DNA of 64,000 nt from Emiliania huxleyi CCMP1516 (GCF_000372725.1 NW_005199363.1:64501-128500), one strand, 5' to 3'. Counted from the first letter of the stretch, positions 52,013 to 62,574 are shown. Numbers and translations: made by a program. Notes: a model not told the origin generated them from the letters alone.

Positions 52013-52733
52013 GCGATATACCAGGACCGGGACCGGGACCAAAACCGGGCCGGCACCGGGGACTACACACAGAGGAGTGCTGCTTGCGAGCGGGGTACAA
52101 CTGCCGGGGTACTACGGGGGATTGAAAATGCCTAAAATTCTTTTTTCTGCCATGTTCTCTATAACACCGAACGCACCCTCGAGAGACGTTCAGTCGGTGG
52201 CATCGGCGCATGCCCTAACTAACCTCTTCCCACCCAGGTTTCGCGGGTTGCGTGAGGCACTCACCTTCATATTACTGGCGCATGATTTGTGAGAGAGAGA
52301 TGTTTAAAATCTTGATTTGTGTGAGCACTGTGTCTAGAAGAGAATCTCTATCTCTCTGTGTCTTGCTTGGCCAACAACATACAAAAGACAACAGTGTCCT
52401 GCTCCTGGTACGTGGCACGATCGGCCGGCGTTCGAGCCGGCGCTCTTATGCTGCCGGTTCGAATCCCGGTGGTCGTGTCCTCGCGGAGCGACGCGAATCG
52501 CGCGCGTGTGCGCCTGCGACAAGACGAGACGAGACGAGACGAGAAGCAGAAGCGAACGTCGATGTTTTTGCTGCCGCGGCCGCGCCGGCCGCCGCGACCT
52601 CCCGTTTGTTTTGGCGCCGATGCAGCGGTCCGTCTCTCGCCGCGCGAGATAGCGCCGCCGCGGCGTCGGCGCCGCGATCAACCGCGCTCCAGCAGCGAGC
52701 GTTGCAGAGCGGCTACCGAAGGGAGGGATGGGC

Positions 52734-52850
52734 CGTGCCTAATAAATAAATAAATAGGGCAGTCATCTCCCGTAGAGATGGGCAACGCACGAACACAGAG
52801 GTACAGTGCGCACCCCGCCCCGCTCACAGGCCGTGCCTAGTGTCGTGCGA
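52734..52850 (-). repeat. Dispersed repeat E, inverted copy
   Basis: AATAAATAAATAAATA, then CATCTCCCGTAGAGATGGGC, CGCACGAACACAGAGG and GCGCACCCCGCCCCGCTC is the reverse complement of 61745-61852. It lies 40 bp upstream of the PCID2 start codon. Confidence 0.8.
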
Positions 52851-52891
52851 GGCGGTGTAAAATTCTTATTTTTGCCCTAAAATACCTGGCT

Positions 52892-55534
52892 ATGTCCGGC
52901 GTGCCCTCAACCGCGCAGCAGGCGGCGCAGACCATCTCGCAGGCCGTCTCTCGGCAGGACGGCGCGGGCCTCGCGGCGGCGCTGCGGCTCGACCTGGGCA
53001 ACACCGCGCTCATCGCACAGCTCAACTCGTCTCCGCCTCTCGAGCAGATCTGCGGCCGCGCTCTCGTTGAGCCGTGGGACGAGCTGCTGCTGGAGCAGCT
53101 GCACTACATCAAGGCGGCGGCGGCGGGCGAGCACGAGGCGGCGTACTCCCACTGCGAGCGCGCCGCCGCCTGCTTCCAGGCCGCCTTTGAGAAGGAGAGC
53201 GACTGGCCGGTGCCGGCGCTCCACTCGCTCTGCCTCAACCTGCGGCGGGCGGCGGCGGCGGCGGACGCGGCGCTGGTGGCCAAGGGGGAGCGGGCGGCGC
53301 GGCAGCAGGAGGCGGCGCGCACGATGCAAAAGTTCTTCCAAGTTTGCGTGACGGACCGGGCTCCACTGCCAGTGTCAAAGAAGTGGGGTAGTGTGGCTGT
53401 GGAGAAGCTGGCGGCCGGCCAGGGAGGGGGTGCGGTGAGGGCGGAGGCGGGTGCGCGAGTAGGCGCGCTCGTCGTGATCAACGCCCTCTTCCACGTCTAC
53501 TTTGCAATCAACAACTTGCGGCTCTGCCAGAACCTGATTCGCGCGGTCGAGGGCCCGGCCTTCCCGAAGGCGCCACCGCCGCAGCACCGATCCCTCACCC
53601 AGACCTCCCAGAAACCTCACCGACGCCCCCCGGCTGCTCCAAGACACGCCTCCGCCGCCTCCTCAGACACTTCCAGCACACCTCCCCATACGCCTCCAGC
53701 ACCTCTCCCGCGACACTCGAACACGCCTCCTCCCCACGCCTCCTCCCCACACCTCCCCCCCACGCCGCCCCGCGACACGCGCCCCGCTGCCGTCAGGCGC
53801 TCGACGGGCAGACTGTCGAGGGGCGGCACTTCGCAAAGGCGGAGGTCGTCACGTACAAGCGCGCTCCCGCCCCTTCCGAGACACTTCGAGGCACTGCCGA
53901 GACACTTCCTGCCGGGACACTTCCTAGACACTTCCGGGGCAACGGGGCGGGAGGCGGCCACGCAGCAACAGTCCCGCCGCCTCTCGCCCCTCCCCACCTC
54001 CTTGCTCCCCGCTGGGCCGGCTAGAGCCCCGCCCCTCCTCCTTCCTTCCTTGGCCGGCTGGCCAGGTACTTTACGGGCCGGCTGGCGCTGCTCAACTCCG
54101 ACTTTGGTGAGTCGTGAAGAGGAGGCCGCAAGCCCGGCCAGCACGCCCCCTTCTTGTGACGCGCGGTAGCTGTGTCGTCTTCTAGGCGCCGCGGAGAGGA
54201 GCCACTCCCTTCCCGCAGCGGCTGGGCGACGGAGGAGCCGGCGAGGGAACAGGCTTGCGCGCCTGGCTCTAACCCTAGGCAGCTCTCCTGGGCCTTCGAG
54301 CGCTGCCCGCGCGCTGCGACTGGCAACAAGCGGCGCGTGTGTGCCGCCCCTTGCTACGAGGTAGGCGAGGTCTAGCCGCGACTCACAACGTGCGACTCCA
54401 CAGGCTTGTGCTCCGCTACCTCGTGCCCGTGCGGCTCGCGCTCGGCGTGTTCGCGTCCGAGGCCGAGAGAGAAAGCCGAGAGACAGCCGAGAGACAGCCG
54501 AGAGGGAGCCGAGAGAGCCGAGAGACAGCCGAGAGAGAGCCGAGAGAGAGCCGAGAGGCAAAGCCGAGAGACAGCCGAGAGAAAGCCGGGACGGAGCCAA
54601 GACGGAGTCGAGAGAGAGCCGGGAGGGAGCCGAGATCGCCGATGAGACTTCGTGCCCGAGGCTGCGGCGGCGGCGTGCCCCCCTCCCCAGGCGCTGCTGC
54701 GCAAGTTCGGGCTCGACCTAACCCTAACCCTAACCCTAATCCTGGGCCTAACCCAGGCGCTGCTGCGCAAGTACGGGCTCGACTACTTCGTCCCGCTCTG
54801 CCGCGCCGTGCACCGAGGCCGCACACTCCCCGCACACTCCCCACACACTCCCCCGCGCACTCCCCACTCACTCCCCCGCACACTCCCCACACACTCCTCA
54901 CACACTCCCCACACGCCACTCGACACACTCCCCATAGGCGGATACCCTCCCCAGACACATCCCAGACCCTCCCCAGACACATCCCAGACACATCCTAGAC
55001 ACATCCCAGACCCTCCCCAGACACATCCAAGACACGCATCCAAGACTCGCTCCCATACCCTCCCCCAGACCCGCACCCGCACCCGCCCCGCCAGCCCCTC
55101 TCGGCCGCGGCGCAGGCGACCTCAACGCGTTCGAGGAGCAGCTCGCGACGCACCAGCAGCGCTTCATCCGGCACGGCTCATACCTGCAGGAGGAGGTGTC
55201 TCGGAAGTGTCTCGGAGGTGTCTCGGAAGTGTCTAGGCACGGCTCGTACCTGCTCGTCGAGCGCTCCAAGCTGATCGTGTACCGCAACTTCTTCCGCCGC
55301 GTCGCGCTGCTCCACCCCGACAAGTCGACCAAGCTCGACATCAAGCGCTTCCAGGCTTGCCTCAAGGCGACCAACACCGAGATGGAGGTCGACGAGATCG
55401 AGTGCATCCTCGCCAACCTCATCTACTGCGGCTACATCAAGGGCTACATCTCGCACGCGCACGGCAAGCTCGTCGTCTCCAAGGGGGCGCCCTTCCCGCC
55501 GCTGCGTGAGCTGGGGCTCACCTCCGCCGTGTAA
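52892..55534 (+). CDS. PCID2: PCID2/Thp1, PCI-domain subunit of the TREX-2 mRNA export complex
   Basis: Nine exons are fitted: 52892-53569, 53797-53852, 54066-54106, 54186-54198 (13 nt), 54279-54332, 54404-54461, 54757-54817, 55116-55170, 55237-55534; 437 aa against ~400 in animals. Read through them, the protein follows the family without gaps: LRLCQNLIRAVEGP, DFGAAERQLSWAFERCP, NKRLVLRYLVPVRLALG, EALLRKYGLDYFV, RFIRHGSYLLVERSKLIVYR, VDEIECILANLIYCGYIKGY, KLVVSKGAPFPPL (PCI winged helix). TREX-2 links transcription to nuclear export at the pore. Five introns are GC-AG, two GT-AG, one GA-AG-like. Introns carry minisatellites, and one has telomere-like repeats. Confidence 0.85.
54470..54640. 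repeat. Intronic minisatellite GCCGAGAGACA
   Basis: About 15 degenerate copies of GCCGAGAGA(CA) within PCID2 intron 54462-54756. It would encode RESRETAE-type peptide if translated, but the flanking exons join in frame without it. Confidence 0.9.
54717..54755. repeat. Interstitial telomere-like (CCCTAA) repeats in a PCID2 intron
   Basis: Three exact CTAACC units and two degenerate ones lie between two copies of the exon start GGCGCTGCTGCGCAAG (54693 and 54756). Confidence 0.85.
54830..55040. repeat. Intronic minisatellites CCCCACACACT and CCCAGACACAT
   Basis: Two adjacent arrays in PCID2 intron 54818-55115: about nine copies of a CACTCCCC unit and then about eight of CCCAGACACAT. Confidence 0.9.
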
Positions 55535-55911
55535 ACGGCCCGCACACGCGAAACCGCCGGTTGTGGCTTGTGCGCGGGCCATTCCGCAGTGCATGCCGCG
55601 TCTATCGTGTATCGCGGCGGCGCCAGGGCGGCGCACAATTACCGGTCGTTTTGGTTCCGTTAGGTGTAATGCATGAGTAATTTCTCGATCTCTCATGATC
55701 TGCTGCACATGCGACATGTTCATGCACATTCATGCATGTGCATGTGCACGAAAACATGACATGCTCGGCCCACGCTACGGCATCATGTGTGTGCCATGGG
55801 CACTTTACTTGGTCTTGCTACACATGCTAGCCTGGTAGCCTTTTATACCTGACTCGACACTCGAGTAAGAAGCGCTAGAGGGCCACCGATGCCGATCGGC
55901 ACGGTTAGTGC
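55535..55911. other. PCID2 3' flank, no gene recognised
   Basis: Contains a cluster of ATG-rich motifs (CATGTTCATGCACATTCATG at 55712-55740, CATGTGCATG) related to the TTCATG repeats at 57724-57760. No gene. Confidence 0.5.
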
Positions 55912-56790
55912 AGCCTGAGGGAGGGTGTAGAGGATGTAGAGTGTAGAGCACTGTAGAGCTGTAGAGATGTAGAGCGCTGTAGAGCTGTAGAGCTCTACAT
56001 CCGCCGCGTGACGAGGCGCCTGCGTTGTAGAGCGATGTAGAGGCGCTCTACAACGTGAAATCTCTACAACAAACTCTACATCATAAGCGGCGAACGAGGC
56101 ACGGTCGCTCTCCGACATGAGGCGCGTTGCACTTGCCAGTGCTGCCCTGGCCTTCTGTCTGCCCGCCCAATGGGTGGGAGGTGCCTCTGCTGCTGTGGCA
56201 TGCCTCACGGCTACGACTGGCCGGCGCCTCGGCGCGTCAGCTCGGCTCGGCGTAGCGATCGTGGCCAGCGCAACTCGCCTGGACTCAACGCTCAGCCAGG
56301 AGCTCCCGCACGCGCTGGCGCGAGTCATGGCGCAGATAAGGCGTCTGAATGCTCGCCTCGCCTCGCGCAAATGCGACCGTCCTCGCAGCCGACAGTCCAC
56401 CGCCTGCTAAAGAAGCACAGCGACGAATGCGGCACCGGCGACACATGGCAGGCTGGTCATGACGCAGTTATAGGGTGTTGTGTGCCGTCAGAGGGACTCT
56501 CTGTGTGTCAGGGATAGTCAGGGCTGTCCATCAGAGCTTCACTAAGCTCGGTAAAACCCCATTAGCGCGGCTCGACCTCTTTGAGTCACTGCCTTCCCGG
56601 CGGTTTGGCTGTAGAGCCTCTACAACAAACTCTACAACAAAATCGCGCTCTACATCGCTCTACAACGCAGGCGCCTCGTCACGCGGCGGATGTAGAGCTC
56701 TACAGCTCTACAGCGCTCCAGAGCGCTCTACATCTCTACAGCTCTACAGCGCTCTACACTCTACATCCTCTACACCCTCCCTCAGAGTGC
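55912..56790. mobile_element. Foldback element built from TGTAGAG motif
   Basis: The left arm (55920-56080) consists of 15 or more TGTAGAG/CTCTACA copies and the unique block GGCGCCTGCGTTGTAGAG. The right arm (56615-56785) is its inverted copy, with GCAGGCGCCTCGTCACGCG in the matching place. The ~530-bp middle has a frame starting MRRVALASAALAFCLPAQ (a weak signal-peptide-like sequence) that I do not recognise. Confidence 0.78.
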
Positions 56791-56849
56791 AGCAAAAAAA
56801 CAGGTTGGTATGTTGTTAGCAGATCAGGACACCGGAGCTCACACAGAAT

Positions 56850-56940
56850 CACAGTTCTTAGCTCCCCGGCCCTGTGGGTGTGAGGCCCTGCGGGTTACCG
56901 ACTGCCGACTCCAAGTCGCAAGTGCTCAAGTGCTCAAGCG
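56850..56940 (+). repeat. Dispersed repeat C fragment
   Basis: CTTAGCTCCCCGGCCCTGTG, GGTTACCGACTGC and AAGTGCTCAAGTGCTCAAG match the repeat C end, inverse to 45803-45870. Confidence 0.65.
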
Positions 56941-56948
56941 GTGTTTCG

Positions 56949-57700
56949 GCTAGTTCCATTTCACTGTGGCACAGCTCGCGTTACAAAACCTTGATTTTGA
57001 CCATTGCGCGAAAAAGGTACATCTCGGTGCCTTCCAGAGGCAGCTGCGACCCCGCCGAGTAGACGGCGTCACACAGCAGGTGGCGCGGTGTGACGCCGTC
57101 CACTCGGCTGGGTCGCAGCTGCCTCTGCGCGTCCTGGGGATGTACCTTTGTCGCGCGCCGGAGACGACTCGACGCCGCTGAGATCGGAGATCAAGCTCTG
57201 ACAGGTCGCACGTCGCTCCTTTGACGCCGACGTGACTCACCCGTGCAGATCACATCAGGACACGGTCTCGACGCGCTCGGTACGACGCCTGCGACCCGTC
57301 TCGGGTCAGGTGGCACGACGCTCATCGCGCCTACCAGCGCAGCCGTGCAAGTTGACACGACGAGGTCGAGCACGCATCTATACGCTCGCCGAGCCTTCCT
57401 TTCCATCCCATTTGGCAGCCTGGGAACGGTGGCGGTCAGAGGCAAAGCATACGAGGGGTGGTGGAACCACATGTCACGGCTACTGCCGGCTCGACCCCAC
57501 GATAGCCTCCGGAGGCTGACTTTGAGGCACAATCATCGGACGACGTCGGCGAGTTGAGTCGCGCTCGCGGTAGCCAGATGACCTCTCATACTAGTATCAT
57601 CGGCCATGGCCGCAGGAAGCGCGGGGGAGGGCGCTGGGAGCAACACGGAGCTCCGTTGGACGTTTTCAAGATTAGCGTGTCAGAGTGAAATGGAACTAGC
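56949..57700. mobile_element. TIR element containing a long hairpin
   Basis: GGCTAGTTCCATTTCACT at 56948-56965 is inverted at 57684-57701. Inside, 57006-57075 and 57089-57162 are near-perfect inverted copies (AGGTACATCTCGGTGCC... against ...GGATGTACCTTTGTCGCGC) with a ~13-nt loop. No recognised coding sequence; frames after 57190 are not convincing. Confidence 0.65.
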
Positions 57701-58049
57701 CATGTTGCATGTGCATGTCATGTGTTCATGTTCATGTTCATGTTCATGTGCATGTGTGCATGTGCACATGGGTCGCACAGTGTGGTTGACTCCCATGCCC
57801 CGTCCCCCGACGCAGCCCCGACGACCTTCACAGAGCTTCACGGGTTAGGTTGGTACGGCTTTAGAAAGGTAAAGAACAGGAAGCTAACTCGCTGCATATA
57901 GTAGCGAGATGAGCTCACTAGCTAGAGAGCTCACACTAGAGGCCGTCATCGCATTCGCCCTGGGACCCAGCGCTGACTTGCGGTTCTGACTGTCGATGCT
58001 GTCTATCCCTTTCTCGACTGTCTGAGCGCTTGTGCGTCTTGGGGCCGGG
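57701..58049. other. No gene recognised
   Basis: A short (TTCATG)n run at 57724-57750 and unique-looking sequence to the edge of repeat B. Confidence 0.5.
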
Positions 58050-58665
58050 GTTGTGTTTTTGTGTGAAGAACAGCCCCAGGCTCGGACTGGACAGAGGACA
58101 CCAACGCGTTATGGGTGGACGCGAGACAGATGATGACGGCACGCACGAGCGACACACAGACACAAACAAGCTCACAAGACACACAGCCAGCTGGCTGCCA
58201 CACACCCTGAGTTGGCGTCCACATAACTCAAGGCCACATCCTCCCTCTCGCCCCCCCCAGCACCCACGGTGCCAAGAGTACAAACAAGGGCACAACGACA
58301 CAACAGACGACAGGAAGTAACATGCGAGGCTAGAGCAGGCTTGCTCCGCCTCTAGCAATCTCGCCGCCACCCGCAAGGCACGGACGAGACCGTGTGCGTG
58401 GGGTCAACATGTGAGGTGTCTATGGACGCTCTCTTCACGGGCTAGCGGCCTGTACTGCTAGCCCTAACTCGCACTCACGGGCAGTGACAATTCATTGTGT
58501 GAGTGTTTGCGAGCAGAGGCGCGTGGGCTAAATCTAGGCCGCACGTCGTGGCACTATGACGGAGTTAGACGTGCGGCCGCAGCGCGCCCGCCGCAGGCTC
58601 GGCGGTGCGCGCGTGTTAGCGAGAAAGTTGCGGGTAGAGCCATGCCCGACACTTTTCGAAGACGA
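58050..58665 (-). repeat. Dispersed repeat B, inverted long copy
   Basis: Reverse complement of 16845-17455 with about 90% identity by eye, including AGATGATGACGGCACGCACG and GGCTGCCACACACCCTGAG. The two long copies are 41 kb apart and inverted. Confidence 0.85.
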
Positions 58666-58774
58666 GCCCCGCGCCATACACGGCGGCATTGTTCACGGCA
58701 GCAGCGCCGGCGGCGGCCCCGCGCAGCGGTGGCGGCGCCCTGTGTGAGGCAGACTGTGGTTCACCCTCGAACCC

Positions 58775-58925
58775 GTGTTATCTTTACGACCCTGCGAACG
58801 CGCACCCCCGAAGGGTCAGGGCTCTCTAGCCCGCAGCCCGATGCCGATCATCCGGCCCGCTGGGTGGGTGGTGGGTGTGAGGTCAACTGTGCTGTTGCCT
58901 GTGCACTCCAAAGTGCTCCAAGGTT
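58775..58925 (+). repeat. Dispersed repeat C copy
   Basis: CCCTGCGAACGCGCACCCC, CAGGGCTCTCTAGCCCG and CATCCGGCCCGCTGGGTG match 24037-24195. Confidence 0.75.
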
Positions 58926-59457
58926 TGCCCCTAACCCCCCGCCGGACGCCTGCGTGTCGCGAGTGCGAGCCGCGCTCGCATTCGTACGCCCGCTCGTGTG
59001 GGTTCCGGAGAGTGGGGCGGGCCAACCGTACCCATCCCTCCGGCTCCGGCTCCGCTTGCGGGGGATCGGGATGGCTTATACGTTATAGCGGGGGTTCGAG
59101 CCGCAAGCGCAACAACACACATCTCGGCTCCGGGGTATGCCGAGGGGGGGGGGGGGCGAGGCTGCGTGGCCGTGTGGGACGTGGGGGGGGCGGTAGCCGT
59201 CGTGGGGGCTCTGATATAGGGGCCGAGAGGCGCCCTTAGGGGGCGGTGCGTAAATAACAAAGAAGCGGTCGTCGCCCGGCGCGCTACTCGCTTCTCGCAG
59301 CGCTCAGGGTGGGTTTTTGGCGACGCTTCTCTACCTTCTTGGGAAACAAGCCCCCCCCCCCCCCCCGCGCTCGCCCCGCCCCGCAAGGCGCGACACACAC
59401 ACACGGGGTTTTATGGCGGCTTGTGGCATGCCTTTCAATCTCGGCGGTGGGTTCGCC
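58926..59457. other. No gene recognised; homopolymers
   Basis: G12 near 59145 and a C16 run near 59350. The hairpin GCTTGCGG..CCGCAAGC at 59053-59108 encloses GGTTCGAGCC but no tRNA cloverleaf could be drawn. Confidence 0.45.
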
Positions 59458-60202
59458 CTAAGGAGTTCCTCCAAGCGCCCCCGTGAAGGCCAGCCGCCTG
59501 CCCGCTTCAAAGGTGTAGGTGTGGAGCGGCTCCGGCCGGTAGCGCAACTGGCCGAACGCGGACCACACTCGCCTCGCCAGCGGCGGGGGAGCGTGCTTGA
59601 GCGGATGGCTCCACGCCAGCCGCGTGTCGTTGCCCATGAGGGGCGCGTTGCGCATGGCCGAGTTCGGGTAGCTCATCCGCTTCCACGTCGCGTCCGCCAG
59701 CCGCAGGCGCGGCACACACCTGCCGAGATATACCCGAGATATACCCGAGACACACCCGAGACACACCCGAGATACGACCGAGAGCAAGCACGGCACACAC
59801 CGCGCGAGAGGGAGGCCCTGGTTCCCGTCCATCGAGGAGAAGTCCTCGCGCAGCGTCTCGCCTGCTCACAGGTGGAGGTGTGAGGAGTTCACAAATCCGC
59901 CGCGAGCAGTCCTGGCGCGGCGTCTCACCCGCCACCGACAGGGAGGCAAAGTAGCGGCCGGACGTGGAGCACTCGGCGACTGCCCTTGCGAGCGGCGCCG
60001 ACCGCACCTAAGGGAAGGGAAGGGAAGGGAAGGTTCTCCACACACACGAGGGGCAAGGGCCAGGCAACTCGCAACTCCACGTCCAGATAGAGAGGAGCGC
60101 CACGGTGTTAACAGTGCAAGGCCCGGTGCGCGTGGGTGGGCGGTGACTGTGTGGTGTGTGTGTGTGTGTGTGCGTGCGTGTGTGCGTGTGCGTGCGTGTG
60201 TG

Positions 60203-60301
<99 letters not shown>

Positions 60302-61189
60302 GGCTCGCACCTCGACCGGCCCGATGGCGAACGGCACGACCAGCGCCTCTGCGCAAGGCTGGGGCGGGCAGCTGCGTCTTCTCGCAGCGGCGGGCGGCTT
60401 CGGCCGACAGCCGGGGGGAGAGCACCTACACCACGAGCACACAAGTGGCCAGGGGCGGGATGAAGCAGAGTCGTGCTCCGAGCTTCGATCGACCAACACC
60501 GCGCAATCCAGCGCAAGAACATTCGGCTCGAGTGCTGTTTGGTTCTACAGAGCACCGGCCCGACATGCACGCGCTGCTGTTGGTGTGGACGCGCTGCAGC
60601 GGCCCGGCGAAGCAGGCGCCCAGGCAGCAGCCGGTTGGAGCAGAGTCGCAGGCGGGCGCCTGAGGGAGGTGAGAGGCGAGGTCGGGAAATGCGGGGGTCG
60701 AGTGGTGCTGTGTGTGCTGTGGCTGTGCTGTTGTGTGTACGCGGCCGCCTCCGAGTCACAGAGCCCGATCCATGCCATGATTCCGTAGTACCAAGGCTGT
60801 GTCGCGTCGAGCGCCGCCAGGTCGCGAGCCAGCGCAGACACCCGCACCAGCGCATCGTCCTCCGACTTGCCGATCCAGTGCGCCGACGGCCAGCGGGCCA
60901 AGGCATGCCGGTACCAAGCATCCACTTTCGCCGCCCGATGCCACGTCTGGCAGTCGCTCGCGTTGACAAAGACGAAGTCGCGGTGCGCGATGTGCTCGGC
61001 GGCGGTGGGGCGGCGGGCGCAATCCACATCGCCCAAGACGAAGACCGTGCGGACGCCATGGGCATGAGGACGGTGCGAGAGCGCTCTGAGGTTGTCGCGG
61101 TTGCGCGTGGCGCCGGGCGCCGTCATCACGCCCAGCACGAGGGAGAGGCGGTGGCCCGTCGCTGATGCCCCGAGCGCCGGCGCCGGCAT
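59458..61189 (-). CDS. GT31-like (beta-1,3-galactosyltransferase type) glycosyltransferase
   Basis: Exon 1 (61189-60749) reads [20 protein letters not shown], then [30 protein letters not shown], and [20 protein letters not shown] with the EDD metal-binding motif, as in GT31 enzymes. Exon 2 starts at 60659 ([20 protein letters not shown]). A small exon near 60310-60345 gives [10 protein letters not shown]. Exons 60007-59929, 59861-59801 and 59719-59458 finish with [17 protein letters not shown] and [20 protein letters not shown]. The middle junctions between 60600 and 60345 are not settled. Probably a Golgi enzyme, though no membrane anchor is visible in this model. One intron is a TG/CG dinucleotide tract; three introns start with copies of the next exon. 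Confidence 0.65.
60156..60302. repeat. (TG)n/(TGCG)n microsatellite in an intron
   Basis: About 145 bases of alternating T/C-G, a sequence type prone to Z-DNA, in the GT31-like gene intron. Confidence 0.96.
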
Positions 61190-61373
61190 TTCACGTGCTC
61201 GTGCAAGATAGCTGCTGCCCCGCAGGATGCAGGCCACGTCCGCTCGTGATTTGCAGACCCGACCCGTGCGCAAAATAGCAGGCAGCGTTGCAACGACTCG
61301 CGCCGCCCTACTTACCCCAGACCTACCGGCCGCGTCAGCGAAGAGAATAAAAAAAGACTTCGCCCTGATTCAG

Positions 61374-61692
61374 ACGCCGTGGCTACGACTCCGAGGCGCC
61401 GGAGGAGATCCAGAACGAGGCGCTCTACCGGGCCTGCCGCGCGTACGGCTTAGGTGAGCAATTCCTCGCTGCGGCGCAGGACGAGGGCACATTCGGCGAG
61501 TGGCTCGACGAGCTACCCTTCGAGGTGGCTGCGGCGACCGCCCGGCTGCTCAAGCACCACGCGCGCTCCGGCGCGTGGGTCGAGCTCTCGCCCGGCAACC
61601 CTAGCCAGGCCTCACGCGCTGGCCGCGACCGCGACCGCTCGAGCCCGAACTGCCCGTCAGATATGTCGGAATTGTCGGAGAATAGCGACTAG
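61374..61692 (+). CDS. 3' exon of an unknown gene
   Basis: After an AG at 61372-61373 the frame reads GYDSEAPEEIQNEALYRACR, then FGEWLDELPFEVAAATARLL and ends LSENSD at TAG 61690. The acidic/hydrophobic periodicity looks coding. No start was found; upstream exons are not evident in the 180 bp up to the divergent GT31-like gene. It may be a remnant. Confidence 0.4.
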
Positions 61693-61744
61693 CACACCTC
61701 TGAGTCCCAGAAACCCGAGGAGTCACACAGTCCACCTGTGTGAT

Positions 61745-61852
61745 GCACGCCCTGCGAGCGGGGCGGGGTGCGCACTGTCCCTCTCTGTGTTCGTGTGCGT
61801 CGCCCATCTCTCCCTGGAGATGACTGCTCTATTTATTTATTTATTGACGCGA
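61745..61852 (+). repeat. Dispersed repeat E, full copy
   Basis: GAGCGGGGCGGGGTGCGCAC, TCGTGCGTCGCCCATCTCTC and a TATTTATTTATTTATT tail; matches 52734-52850 in inverse and 12437-12485. Confidence 0.8.
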
Positions 61853-62080
61853 CAGAGGAGGAAGTGACAAGGGAGAGAACGACGAGAGTGGGACGGCCGC
61901 GAGGTGGCATGAAGGTTGCAGCGAGAAGCGGCGAGAGACTGCGAAGAGAGATAGGAAGAGGCAGACTCCCTAGGGTGGGCGACGGCTAGCGCATCACACT
62001 CCTCTCCTTAAAATCCCTGTGTGGTGGCGGCGTGCCGTTCTCCCATCCCTCCCTTGGGTTGTCTGTTTTCTTTCTTTCTG
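61853..62080 (-). repeat. Dispersed repeat A, 3' part, inverted
   Basis: On the plus strand it encodes EEEVTRERTTRVGRPRGGMK to LPRVGDG and then the AAAATCCCTGTGTGGTGGC tail and CTTTCTTTCT tract. It starts right after the repeat E tail, suggesting nested insertion. Confidence 0.85.
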
Positions 62081-62574
62081 GCTGGGTATGGCGATCCGCC
62101 TCCACTCTTTGCTGCTCGCTCGCCCGGGCGGAGGGCATGGCCGCGGAGGAGGCGGGCGTGTGCTTGCCAGGCCTTCCGCAGACAGCCTCTCGGGCAGACT
62201 GAGGGTCGGCTTTGCGTGGCGTGGCCCGTGCGCTGCGCTGCGCAAAGCTGCGTGTGCTGAGAGAGCATCTGGTGCTTCCTTTGGGAGGTGCGCACCTCCT
62301 GCAGCTGGTGGAGGGCCGTGCTGCCGCGCGCCTGCTCCGTGGACAGGGCGGGGAGACGACGCCGCAGCGCCACAGCCTCCGCTGCAAGCCGGTGCAGCAC
62401 TCTGCTGCCTGGCGAGCAGCCTTCTGGATCTGTGCGCGACGTTTTCGAGGCTGCAGTGGCGCTGCACCGCAAGCCACGGCGAGTGGCACGTGGCATGCCG
62501 CGGCGCCGCGCTTGGCCCGGACAGCGCCAGAGAAGGCGCTCGATGAGCCAGCCGGCGCGGCGCGAGCGCCGCAC

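Noticed and set aside
52409-52475. tRNA-like sequence with GGTTCGAATCC (B-box) and a 7-bp outer stem CACGATC/GGTCGTG
   Set aside because: The T-stem has mismatches, total length is only about 62 nt and no anticodon arm can be drawn; GCCGGCGTTCGAGCCGGC is a simple hairpin. Perhaps a SINE or tRNA relic, not a tRNA gene.
59053-59108. GGTTCGAGCC inside a GCTTGCGG/CCGCAAGC stem
   Set aside because: No D-arm or anticodon arm; the acceptor would begin directly at the T-loop.
60108-60425. HTHTHTRTH-rich frame
   Set aside because: Translation of a TG/CG microsatellite within an intron.
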